Counted from the stretch's first letter, positions 1-5,922 are shown. The stretch is 9,860 bases of DNA from CAWULT01 sp963923455 (GCA_963923455.1 CAWULT010000151.1:1-9860), one strand, 5' to 3'. The notes: generated by a model from the sequence alone, not told the origin. Numbers and translations: made by a program.

Positions 1-521
1 GGCGACGTCGCGGGGCCGGCTCCGCGACCGCGGCCGGCGCGGCCACCTGGCGGGGCCCCCTCGGGAGTCGGGGCACCGGCCGTCGTCCCCTGGCCGTTGG
101 CCGCCCGGACCGCCGCCCCGCCGGCTGGGCCAGGCGGGGCCGTGGCGGCCGCGGGCCGGGCGGAGCGCGGCTGCAGCGTCAGCGCCGCGTCGACCGTGAG
201 GTCGCAGGCGGGCAGCTCCAGGCTCACGTCGCGGCTGAGACGCTCGAAGCCGGTCAACTCCGCGACGAGGGCGTAGGCCCCCGGGGCGGTGTCGAGCCGG
301 TAGGTGCCGTCGACGCCGGTGGACGTCACGGCCTGGACCGTCGTGTCCGAACGCAGGGTGACCGAGACGCCGGGCAGGGGCATGCCGGGTCCGGTCAGAC
401 GGCCGGAGACGTGGCAGCGGCGGGTATCAGTCGAGGCGCGCGCCGGGCGCTGCGCCTGCACGCCCGCCAAGGCCACGGACCACAGGCTCGCGCCGATCGC
501 CAGCTGGGTCCACCGGGTCAT
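1..521 (-). CDS. Exported carboxypeptidase-regulatory-like (CarboxypepD_reg) domain protein, 5' part
   Basis: The reading frame opens with ATG at 521 and stays open for 173 codons to the left edge, so the C-terminus is missing. Residues 1-24 (MTRWTQLAIGASLWSVALAG...) look like a signal peptide, with VQAQ near the cleavage point. Residues about 36-110 form a small beta-sandwich of the CarboxypepD_reg type: CHVSGRLTGPG, then PGVSVTLRSD, then STGVDGTYRLDTAPGAYAL and a closing LTGFERLSRDVSLEL. This 'modify, apply, render' pattern is typical of the domain. After residue 120 the chain becomes Pro/Ala/Gly-rich and is probably a linker. In Acidobacteriota and Bacteroidota such domains precede TonB-dependent receptors or stand in surface proteins; which applies here cannot be seen. 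The domain holds two cysteines (in RRCHV and LPACDL), possibly a disulfide. Start choice: the first ATG in frame that gives a signal peptide; the only SD-like sequence is a weak GGGG. Confidence 0.8.
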   Translation of the reverse strand, partial: MTRWTQLAIGASLWSVALAGVQAQRPARASTDTRRCHVSGRLTGPGMPLPGVSVTLRSDTTVQAVTSTGVDGTYRLDTAPGAYALVAELTGFERLSRDVSLELPACDLTVDAALTLQPRSARPAAATAPPGPAGGAAVRAANGQGTTAGAPTPEGAPPGGRAGRGRGAGPATS

Positions 522-527
522 GCCCCA

Positions 528-557
528 TGTATACGCCCGGTTGGCCGCGGGTGTCTC
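528..557 (-). promoter_or_regulatory. Possible promoter for the CarboxypepD_reg gene
   Basis: Read on the minus strand, GAGACA (552-557) and TATACA (528-533) lie 18 bp apart, each matching 4 of 6 bases of the sigma-70 consensus. The TATACA stands out in very GC-rich DNA. Transcription would begin close to the ATG at 521, which implies a leaderless or near-leaderless mRNA and would fit the lack of a clear ribosome binding site. This is pattern matching only. Confidence 0.3.
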
Positions 558-569
558 ACGAGGAATTGT

Positions 570-591
570 AAAAAGCCCGTCGTGCCAGGCT
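570..591 (-). terminator. Possible intrinsic terminator downstream of csp
   Basis: Read on the minus strand, AGCCT and GGGCT can pair (four Watson-Crick pairs and one G-T) around an 8-nt loop, and a run of Ts follows (570-574 on the plus strand is AAAAA). This is the only hairpin plus T-run in the gap between csp and the leftmost gene. It lies 124 nt beyond the csp stop. A second, T-less hairpin (GCGGCG-TCCA-CGCCGC, 682-697) lies closer to csp and could contribute. The rest of 522-714 shows nothing else beyond the promoter candidate. Confidence 0.4.
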
Positions 592-714
592 CGTCCGTAC
601 AGACGAACGCGCGCCGACGGCGACGGCCACGTGGCGCCGGGCGGCGCGCCCGGCTGCCGGGCGGATGGCTGGGGACGGGAGGCGGCGTGGACGCCGCTCC
701 CTGGCGGACGGTGG

Positions 715-924
715 CTAGTTGGACGGTCCGACGTTCTCGGCGCGCGGACCCTTCGGGCCCTGCGTCGGTGTGAACGTCACGCGGTCACCCTCGCGCAGGT
801 CGTCGAACCGGACGCCCTGGCAGGACGACCGGTGGAAGAAATACTCGGAACCGTCGCCCGCCGCGATGAATCCGAAGCCCTTGTCCGTGATGCGCTTGAC
901 CGTGCCGGGTGTGCTGCTCGCCAT
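715..924 (-). CDS. Cold-shock protein, CspA family
   Basis: A 69-residue protein made of one cold-shock domain, the usual length for a bacterial Csp. Such proteins bind single-stranded RNA or DNA and melt RNA structure in the cytoplasm. The first strand GTVKRITDKGFGFI (residues 7-20) contains the RNP1-type motif KGFGFI. RNP2 appears as YFFHRS (28-33), where the usual form is VFVHFS, so one of the aromatic positions is replaced by Arg. The loop after it reads SCQGVRFDDLREGDRVTF in place of the common SAI..GFRSL.EGQ.V.F. The C-terminus GPKGPRAENV is canonical. Start: ATG at 924 is preceded by GGAAGGG with a 6-nt gap; an in-frame GTG at 957 would add an 11-residue tail that family members lack. 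It stands 66 bp after the monooxygenase-like gene on the same strand, so cotranscription is possible. Confidence 0.93.
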   Translation of the reverse strand: MASSTPGTVKRITDKGFGFIAAGDGSEYFFHRSSCQGVRFDDLREGDRVTFTPTQGPKGPRAENVGPSN

Positions 925-990
925 CTGGGTCCCTTCCGAAAGCGTCGTGAGGCCCACTACTCTACACCGATTCTGGTTCGCCCGTTCGGG

Positions 991-1287
991 TCAGGCCTCG
1001 GCGGCGTGCGTGAAGTGCTCGATGGTCGGCGGCTGCTCGTAGAAGTGGTAGACGAGCTCCTTCCACCGGGGAAACAGGGGCGACTGCCGGAAGCCCACCG
1101 TGTGGTCCTCGATCGTCTGCCATTCGACGAGCAGCAGATAGCGCGAGGAGTGTTCCACCCCCCTCTTCAGCTGCAGCGACACGAAGCCCTTCATGCTGCG
1201 AAAGATGTCCTTGGCCTCGGCGAACGCCGCCTCGAACGCGGCCTCCTGTCCGGGCTTCACGCTGAGCGTTGCGACTTCCAGAACCAC
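991..1287 (-). CDS. Antibiotic biosynthesis monooxygenase (ABM) family protein
   Basis: A 98-residue single-domain protein with the dimeric alpha/beta-barrel ABM fold. Visible marks are the opening strand VLEVATLSVKPGQEAAFEAAF (2-22), a middle strand GFVSLQLKRGVE (34-45), the strand YLLLVEWQTIEDH (50-62) and the closing helix and strand up to about 93. Family members act as cofactor-free oxygenases, haem-degrading enzymes or proteins of unknown role. No haem-binding or quinone-oxygenase signature can be assigned, so the substrate is unknown. No signal peptide, so cytoplasmic. The start is GTG at 1287, fixed by AGGAGG at 1293-1298 with 5-nt spacing; the next gene downstream is csp. An overlapping frame that starts at 1309 lacks this fold and is a shadow. 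Confidence 0.85.
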   Translation of the reverse strand: MVLEVATLSVKPGQEAAFEAAFAEAKDIFRSMKGFVSLQLKRGVEHSSRYLLLVEWQTIEDHTVGFRQSPLFPRWKELVYHFYEQPPTIEHFTHAAEA

Positions 1288-1292
1288 GCTGA

Positions 1293-1298
1293 CCTCCT
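1293..1298 (-). promoter_or_regulatory. Shine-Dalgarno of the ABM-family gene
   Basis: AGGAGG on the minus strand, 5 nt before the GTG at 1287. It is a full consensus ribosome binding site and decides the GTG start. Confidence 0.85.
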
Positions 1299-1307
1299 GG
1301 GGCCGTC

Positions 1308-1330
1308 ATTGTACCGCCCGCTGCGGGCGG
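1308..1330 (-). promoter_or_regulatory. -10 box with adjacent 7-bp palindrome upstream of the ABM-family gene
   Basis: TACAAT (minus strand, plus-strand positions 1308-1313) matches 5 of 6 bases of the -10 consensus in otherwise GC-rich DNA. It would start transcription near 1301, just before the Shine-Dalgarno. Immediately upstream lies a perfect inverted repeat, CCGCCCG-CTG-CGGGCGG (1314-1330), which occupies the spacer where RNA polymerase would sit; no recognisable -35 follows. A regulator binding there could control this gene and perhaps the divergent dioxygenase. Operator function is inferred from position only. Confidence 0.35.
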
Positions 1331-1412
1331 CCCGGCGTCGCGGCCCGCCGCGGCGTCCCTGGCCCGTACCGGACGTCAGGGAAGGTGGCGACCGTGCCAG
1401 AATACGCGCCCG

Positions 1413-1418
1413 AGGAGG
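1413..1418 (+). promoter_or_regulatory. Shine-Dalgarno deciding the dioxygenase start
   Basis: AGGAGG lies 7 nt before GTG 1426. It shows that the open frame running upstream from about 304 to this point is not translated as part of the dioxygenase. Confidence 0.85.
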
Positions 1419-1425
1419 ATCACAC

Positions 1426-2286
1426 GTGCTGCAGGGGGTCGAGACGCCGGAGACGATCACGGGTCGGCGCATCAGGGTGTCGCCGTTTGCGCCGGCGCTG
1501 GGGGGCGAGGTCAGGGGCGTCGATCTGGCCCAGGGGCTGGACGAGGAGACGTACCGGGAGATCCGGGCGGCGTTCCTGCGGTTCGGGGTCCTGTTCTTCA
1601 AGGAACAGTCCGAGATTCCGCCGGCCGTGCAGGTCGCGATCGGGCGCCTGTTCGGCGAGTTGCACGTGCATCCGGCCGCCCCGCAGATGCCCGGCTATCC
1701 CGAGCTCTTCGTGATCCACGCGACGCGCGAGTCGAAGGTGGCCAACGGCGAGTTCTGGCACTCGGACGTCTCGTGTGACGAGGAGCCGCCGCTCGGCACG
1801 ATGCTGCAGATCCACGTCCTCCCCGAGATCGGCGGGGACACGATGTTCGCGAACATGTACGCGGCCTACGAGGCGCTGTCGGCCCCGATGAAGCGGATGC
1901 TCGACGGGCTGACCGCGCTGCACGAGTCCGAGCACATCTACCGCGGCCGCTACGCCGACCGCGGGGTCGACGATCGGGGCCGTGTCTATCCGCAGGCGAT
2001 CCATCCCGTCGTGCGCACGCACCCCGAAACCGGCCGCAAGGCGCTGTTCGTCAACCGGACGTTCACGACGCGCATCAACGAGCTGACGCAGGCCGAGAGC
2101 GACAAGGTGCTCGCGCTCCTCTTCGAGCACGGCGAGCACGTCGACTTCCAGATTCGTTTCCGCTGGCAGCAGCACGACGTCGCCTTCTGGGACAACCGGT
2201 GCGTGATGCACCGTGCCATCTGGGACTACTGGCCGAACGAACGTAAGGGACGCCGCGTCACGATCAAGGGCGAGCGCCCGCGCTGA
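1426..2286 (+). CDS. TauD/TfdA-family Fe(II)/2-oxoglutarate-dependent dioxygenase
   Basis: 286 residues, close to the 283 of E. coli TauD, and alignable over the whole length. Enzymes of this family hydroxylate a small substrate with O2 and 2-oxoglutarate in the cytoplasm, often releasing sulfite or another leaving group. The iron ligands are present: H112 and D114 in FWHSDVS, and H262 in WDNRCVMH. The 2-oxoglutarate-binding Arg is R277, 15 residues after the distal His as in TauD, with R273 also conserved. Shared blocks are FGELHVHP (76-83), HPVVRTHPETGR.ALFVN (193-210) and FTTRI (213-217). Of TauD's taurine contacts, H70 (here H82) and F206 (here F213) are kept, but Y73, N95 and S158 align with A85, G108 and I. 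Taurine is therefore an unlikely substrate and the tauD symbol is withheld. Start GTG 1426 is set by AGGAGG. The stop overlaps the start of the symporter gene (TGATG), which implies translational coupling. Confidence 0.92.
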   Translation: MLQGVETPETITGRRIRVSPFAPALGGEVRGVDLAQGLDEETYREIRAAFLRFGVLFFKEQSEIPPAVQVAIGRLFGELHVHPAAPQMPGYPELFVIHATRESKVANGEFWHSDVSCDEEPPLGTMLQIHVLPEIGGDTMFANMYAAYEALSAPMKRMLDGLTALHESEHIYRGRYADRGVDDRGRVYPQAIHPVVRTHPETGRKALFVNRTFTTRINELTQAESDKVLALLFEHGEHVDFQIRFRWQQHDVAFWDNRCVMHRAIWDYWPNERKGRRVTIKGERPR

Positions 2287-3737
2287 TGGCCGGCCACGGC
2301 CGCAGCGGGCCGGCCGGCCTGGCGGCCAACCCGGCCATCCGGATGCTGGCGTGCCTTGCGGCCGGGCTGTTCCTCGGGGCGCGCTTTCCCGGGCATCCGG
2401 TGCTGATGGCCGTGGCCCGGAGCGGCACGTGGTTCCCGAAGACAGTCGTCACCTTCGCGACCGCGATCGTCTTCGTGCTCATGTCGGCGGCGCTCGCGCG
2501 GACGCTGCTGACCCACCGGCGATCCGGCCGGTTCCTGCTCCTCGTCGTCGGCCTCTACGTGTCGATGGGATTCGTGTCGCTGCTCTACGTGTCGGCATGG
2601 ATCCCCGGCCTGACCGGCCTGCCGCTGAGCCGTCCGGACGAGCCGCTGCCAGGGCTGGCGGCGTGGCTCGGCGGCATCGCGGCCGCCTCGCGGACCGTGT
2701 TCACCGAGCAGCCGCTGCTGCAGGTCCTGGTCGCCGCCTTTGCCGTGGGCGCGCTCGTCGGGCTCGTCCGCGCGCTGCATCCCGTGGCGCACGGGCTGAT
2801 GCGGTGCGCCGAGTGGACGCTGCGGGGCTTCTCGGCGCTGCTCTGGTACTACCCAATCATGATCGGGTGCCTGGCCATCGTGATCCCGGCGCGGTTCGGG
2901 CTGGAGGGGCTCGCGATCTACGGGCGCACGACGGCCAACCTGGCGATCGTCGCGCTCGTCTGGGCCGCCGCGATGATCGGGCTGGTTCGGGGCGTCACGC
3001 GGCGCACCTGGCGGCAGATCTGGAAGTACTTCACGACGGTCTACACGGCCGGATTCGGTACGGGCGGCTCCTACGAGACGCTGCCGGTGAACCTGCTGTC
3101 GGCCGAACGCGACCTCGGGCTCAGGCCGGACGTGGCCCGCGCGTCGATCGTGCTCGGCACCGTGTTGAACAAGAACGTGTCGACGATGGCGGTGCTGCTC
3201 GTCACGGTGTCGACCTGCGCGCTGCTCGGCGTCCCGATCAGCATGGTCGAGATCGGCGTGCTGATCACGCCGGTGATGCTGCTGGGCCTGGAATCGCCCG
3301 GCGTGCCCGGGGGCGCGGGCGTGTTCATGTCGCCGGTGATCGCCTCGCTGCTGGCGGTGCCCGATCAGGGCCTCTTCGTGACGACGTTCGTGACGCTCTA
3401 TTCGGGCGTGATTCCGATGCTGGCGGCGGCCGGCAACACGACGGACGACGGCGTGGTTGCGGCCATCGTCAACGACCGGCTGACGCGGTGGGAGGCCGGG
3501 GCGCCCGGGCTGCCGATGGAGGCCGTCACGGCTGCGACCCCCTTTGCGCGCCCGGTCCGGGTGCTGGGCGCCCTGCTGCTCCTGCCAGGCCTGGTGATGC
3601 TCGTCGCGCCGCAGGCGCGCAACGGGCTGCCGGCGCTGCAGTGGCTGTCGCGCACGACGTTCCACGGCGAGGCCCTCGCGGGGGCCGCGGTGCTCCTCGT
3701 GGGGCTGACGTGTCTGTTCGGAGCGCGCCGCCGCTGA
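2286..3737 (+). CDS. SDF-family (DAACS, GltPh-like) cation symporter with altered substrate site
   Basis: A 483-residue polytopic inner-membrane protein with hydrophobic segments spread over 17-480. The C-terminal half carries the family's re-entrant hairpins: HP1 GFGTGGSYETLPVN (256-269), TM7 LGTVLNKNVST (290-300), HP2 SPGVPGGAG (337-345) and TM8 with NTTDDG (384-389). The cation residues equivalent to GltPh N310, N401 and D405 are kept (N295, N384, D388). Residues that hold the aspartate substrate in GltPh are not: D394, R397 and T398 align with P377, A380 and A381. In TM7, NMDGT reads NKNVS, so M311 becomes Lys (K296) and D312 becomes Asn (N297). The protein should be a secondary transporter, but not for acidic amino acids as such. 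Its ATG lies within the TGA of the dioxygenase gene (TGATG), so the two are co-translated. The last 60 residues hold two extra hydrophobic stretches. Function beyond transport is not assigned. Confidence 0.85.
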   Translation: MAGHGRSGPAGLAANPAIRMLACLAAGLFLGARFPGHPVLMAVARSGTWFPKTVVTFATAIVFVLMSAALARTLLTHRRSGRFLLLVVGLYVSMGFVSLLYVSAWIPGLTGLPLSRPDEPLPGLAAWLGGIAAASRTVFTEQPLLQVLVAAFAVGALVGLVRALHPVAHGLMRCAEWTLRGFSALLWYYPIMIGCLAIVIPARFGLEGLAIYGRTTANLAIVALVWAAAMIGLVRGVTRRTWRQIWKYFTTVYTAGFGTGGSYETLPVNLLSAERDLGLRPDVARASIVLGTVLNKNVSTMAVLLVTVSTCALLGVPISMVEIGVLITPVMLLGLESPGVPGGAGVFMSPVIASLLAVPDQGLFVTTFVTLYSGVIPMLAAAGNTTDDGVVAAIVNDRLTRWEAGAPGLPMEAVTAATPFARPVRVLGALLLLPGLVMLVAPQARNGLPALQWLSRTTFHGEALAGAAVLLVGLTCLFGARRR

Positions 3738-3761
3738 CGGGTGGCGTGGCGGAGACGAAGA

Positions 3762-3791
3762 CGCCGCCGCCCGAGGGCTCGGGCGGCGGCG
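3762..3791. terminator. Bidirectional hairpin terminator between convergent genes
   Basis: A 14-bp perfect inverted repeat with a minimal loop: CGCCGCCGCCCGAG (3762-3775) pairs with CTCGGGCGGCGGCG (3778-3791). It sits in the 70-bp gap between the symporter stop (3737) and the stop of the convergent secreted-protein gene (3808). No T-run flanks it on either side. In high-GC genomes such T-less stems at convergent gene ends are common, and either transcript could end here. Confidence 0.7.
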
Positions 3792-3807
3792 GGTGCGCGC
3801 GGGCGCG

Positions 3808-4818
3808 CTAGTCGATCTTGATGCGCTGCCGGAACTGCTGGTTCTCGTTGCAGATGAACTCGATCGGCTCCTCGTCGACCGTGATCCGCTGGTCGACGCG
3901 GACAGTCCACGGCTTCGTGTAGCCCTTCGGGTCGTTGACCGTCAGGTCGATCTGCAGGTGGCCGAACGTGGGCCGCCGGATACGCTCCGTGAACGTCGCC
4001 TGGTTGCTGTACGGGCTGCCGTTGACGTCGAGCCACCCGTCGTACGGGCCGTCCTCGGCGCCGCGCAGGTTGTTGGTCTCGACGACCAGCGTGTCGCCCT
4101 CCCAGCGGCCGACGGAGTAGCCGTACCACCACGGCTGCGGGTCGCCCTGCTTCGGCAGCGGACGGCCGTCGATGTAGATCTTCCGGAGGCCGTAGTTGGC
4201 CTCGTACTCGATCAGCACGAGCTGCTTCGTCTGGATGATCTTGCGCGGCTGCGGCTGCTGGTGGAACTGCAGGAAGCCCATCGGCATGCACATCGCGTCG
4301 GGGTTGTCCTTCGCCTTGTTGACCTCGAACCGCTGGCGGCGCACCTCGCGTGCCCACGGCGTGTAGGGCAGGCCGCCCTCCATGTTGCCGCCGGCCTCGA
4401 AGAAGGTGGCGACCGGCGGGCCGCTCGGGTCGTACGGGAAGCGCTCGGTGGCCGGCTCGAGCGACACGCCGCCGCGTCCGCCCGCGAAGGCCGCACCCGT
4501 GTCACCTCCGGGCACGCCGCCCGGTCCCGCCTGGCGTCCGGCCGGGGCCGCCGGTGCCGGTGCCGCCGGTGCCGCGGCACCCGCACCACCGCCCTGCCGG
4601 CCGCCACGCCCCTGGCGCGGAGGCCCGCTCTCGGCGCGCATCCAGATGCCCGTGAAGTCGATCTTGCCGTCGGCCGTGCGCGGCGGCGGTGCATCCATCA
4701 GCACCTTGCCCTGCGCGTCGCGCGGCACGGAGGCGTCCCTGAACTTGGGCCACTGGGCCGCGATCGATACCGACCCGATCACGACCAGGCCGATTGCTAC
4801 GGTAATCGCTCGTCTCAT
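3808..4818 (-). CDS. Secreted protein of unknown function with DFTGIW motif
   Basis: 336 residues. Residues 1-21 form a signal peptide (MRRAITVAIGLVVIGSVSIAA followed by QWP), so the protein is exported. After cleavage come PPPRTADGKIDFTGIWM (44-60) and a Gly/Ala/Pro linker (about 64-117). A compact domain follows (about 120-336) with DNPDAMCMPMGFLQF (171-185), IEYEANYGLRKIYIDGRPLP (203-222) and a Trp/Tyr-rich core WWYGYSVGRWEGDTLVVETN (230-249). From memory, many secreted Acidobacteriota proteins start with a similar 'RT.DGKPDLSGIW' stretch followed by a C.P.G block; no enzymatic role is known to me. C177 and C323 could form a disulfide. Start: ATG 4818, preceded by only a weak GAGAA. The 5' gap holds a bulged hairpin. 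No catalytic motif is recognised. Confidence 0.8.
   Translation of the reverse strand: MRRAITVAIGLVVIGSVSIAAQWPKFRDASVPRDAQGKVLMDAPPPRTADGKIDFTGIWMRAESGPPRQGRGGRQGGGAGAAAPAAPAPAAPAGRQAGPGGVPGGDTGAAFAGGRGGVSLEPATERFPYDPSGPPVATFFEAGGNMEGGLPYTPWAREVRRQRFEVNKAKDNPDAMCMPMGFLQFHQQPQPRKIIQTKQLVLIEYEANYGLRKIYIDGRPLPKQGDPQPWWYGYSVGRWEGDTLVVETNNLRGAEDGPYDGWLDVNGSPYSNQATFTERIRRPTFGHLQIDLTVNDPKGYTKPWTVRVDQRITVDEEPIEFICNENQQFRQRIKID
4547..4576. repeat. Two near-identical 15-bp tandem units in the Ala/Pro linker
   Basis: GCCGCCGGTGCC occurs at 4547 and again at 4562, giving two 15-bp units in phase with the codons of the secreted-protein gene (repeated PAAPA in the product). Further GCCGGTGCC-like words surround them. 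This is low-complexity coding DNA that can expand or contract by slippage without frameshift. Confidence 0.6.
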
Positions 4819-4854
4819 TGATGGTTCTCGCGCTCCGGGCCAGTCCTGTCGTCA

Positions 4855-4876
4855 CCGGACTCCACCGTGGAGCCGG
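4855..4876 (-). other. Hairpin in the leader of the secreted-protein gene
   Basis: CCGG-A-CTCCA (4855-4864) pairs with TGGAG-CCGG (4868-4876) around a 3-nt loop, with one bulged A. It lies about 37 nt before ATG 4818. It may be a leader-stabilising or regulatory structure; no known riboswitch is recognised. Confidence 0.4.
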
Positions 4877-4900
4877 GCCGGATGCGGGCACATGTTAATA

Positions 4901-4934
4901 CGACGGCCGGCGAATTCCATTGACCCGGCCGTCG
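4901..4934 (-). terminator. Possible terminator of the ABC ATPase gene
   Basis: A 10-bp perfect inverted repeat, CGACGGCCGG (4901-4910) and CCGGCCGTCG (4925-4934), with a 14-nt AT-richer loop. On the minus-strand transcript it is followed by UAUUAAC, a mild U/A tract, and it lies 46 nt beyond the ABC stop. The same TATTAA (4895-4900) could instead serve as a -10 box for the downstream secreted-protein gene, since the gap of 162 bp holds no better candidate. In that case the palindrome would straddle its promoter. Confidence 0.45.
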
Positions 4935-4980
4935 ACGGGAGGCGGGGCCGGACGCGGCCAGCCCGGCCGTGGGCCGCCCC

Positions 4981-5832
4981 TCACCAGGGCGGCAGGGTCA
5001 TGAACAGGAATTCCTTGAGGTACGGGTCGGTCGAGGCCATCATGTCGGCCCCGCTGCCCTCGTAGTAGATGCGGCCCTCGTGCAGCACCATGAAGGTCGC
5101 CTGCTCCTCGGCGATCTCGTCGATGCGCAGTCCGCCGTCGGCCCGGACGGCCCGGTGGTTGGCCACGTAGAACGCGTCGCGGATCTGGTGGGTCACCAGG
5201 ATCGACGTCACGCGCTCGAGATCGCGCAGCTTGACGATCTCGTCGTCCACGTTGCTGGCGATGATCGGGTCCAGGCCGGTCGTCGGGTCGTCGAAGAGGA
5301 GCAGGCTCGGCTTCGAGGCCATGGCCCGTGCGATCGCCACGCGACGCCGCTGGCCGCCCGAGAGTTCCGAGGGCTTCCGGTCCGGGAACTCGCCGAGGCC
5401 GACGAACCCCAGCACCTCCGTCACCCGGCGCTGCACCTCGTCCTCGGGCATGTCGGTCTCCTCCGACAGCCGGTAGCCGACGTTCTCGGCCACCGTCAGC
5501 GAGTCGAAGAGGGCCGTCTCCTGGAACAGCATGCCGATGTCGCCGCGCAGCCGGAGCAGGTCGTGCTCGGGCATGTCGTCGATGCGCTGCCCGTTGACGT
5601 GGATCGTCCCCGAGTCGGGCCGGAAGAGGCCCAGGATCAGCTTCAGGACGATCGACTTGCCGGCGCCGCTCGCCCCGAGCAGCATGGCCATGCTGCCCTT
5701 CCGGATGCGGAAGCTGATGTCCCGGAGGACGACGTGGTCGTCGAAGGCGAACGAGACGCGGTCGAAGACCACCGCGCACTCGTCGGACGGCGGGGGAGCC
5801 GCCGTCGAGGCGGCGGCGAGGGGGGTCGGCAT
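4981..5832 (-). CDS. MlaF-like ABC transporter ATP-binding protein
   Basis: 283 residues, a single cytoplasmic ABC nucleotide-binding domain. Visible motifs: Walker A GASGAGKS (53-60), Q-loop Q104 followed by ETALFDSLTVAENV, signature LSGGQ (157-161) with RRRVAIARA, Walker B LLLFDD (177-182), D-loop TGLDP and the switch His H215 in VTHQ. The FQETALFDSLTVAENV block is typical of MlaF/Ttg2A ATPases, which drive phospholipid or hydrophobic-compound transport across the envelope with MlaE and MlaD. Residue 182, the catalytic Glu in nearly all active ABC ATPases, is Asp (codon GAC, one base from Glu). A 20-residue insertion (about 226-246) precedes the last strand. No mlaE or mlaD stands beside it, so it is an orphan here. 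Start ATG 5832 has AGGA 5 nt upstream. Hairpins flank it on both sides, suggesting a monocistronic unit. Confidence 0.9.
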   Translation of the reverse strand: MPTPLAAASTAAPPPSDECAVVFDRVSFAFDDHVVLRDISFRIRKGSMAMLLGASGAGKSIVLKLILGLFRPDSGTIHVNGQRIDDMPEHDLLRLRGDIGMLFQETALFDSLTVAENVGYRLSEETDMPEDEVQRRVTEVLGFVGLGEFPDRKPSELSGGQRRRVAIARAMASKPSLLLFDDPTTGLDPIIASNVDDEIVKLRDLERVTSILVTHQIRDAFYVANHRAVRADGGLRIDEIAEEQATFMVLHEGRIYYEGSGADMMASTDPYLKEFLFMTLPPW

Positions 5833-5900
5833 GAAGGTCCTGCGCCGGGCGTGCGGAACGGGGCCGCCGGCGCAGGTATCAGCGTAACCGATCGGAGGCG

Positions 5901-5921
5901 GAACGGCCCGCTGAACGGCCC
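5901..5921. repeat. Short direct repeat GAACGGCCC x2
   Basis: GAACGGCCC occurs at 5901-5909 and 5913-5921, a 12-bp period, in the 127-bp gap upstream of the ABC ATPase gene. Two copies about one helical turn apart could be a regulator site, but chance is possible in GC-rich DNA. No convincing promoter was found in this gap. Confidence 0.35.
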
Positions 5922-5922
5922 C

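Noticed and set aside
304..1425. Open frame continuous with and upstream of the dioxygenase
   Set aside because: It overlaps the csp and ABM-family genes on the other strand, has no family-like sequence, and the AGGAGG-GTG at 1413-1428 sets the true start. Long open frames are expected in GC-rich DNA.
2226..3665. Long minus-strand frame opposite the symporter
   Set aside because: Its product is a low-complexity Arg/His/Gln/Asp-rich shadow; the plus strand carries a clear membrane transporter.
3793..4821. Plus-strand frame opposite the secreted-protein gene
   Set aside because: Leu/Val/Arg/Asp-rich shadow with no domain; the minus strand has a signal peptide and conserved-looking blocks.
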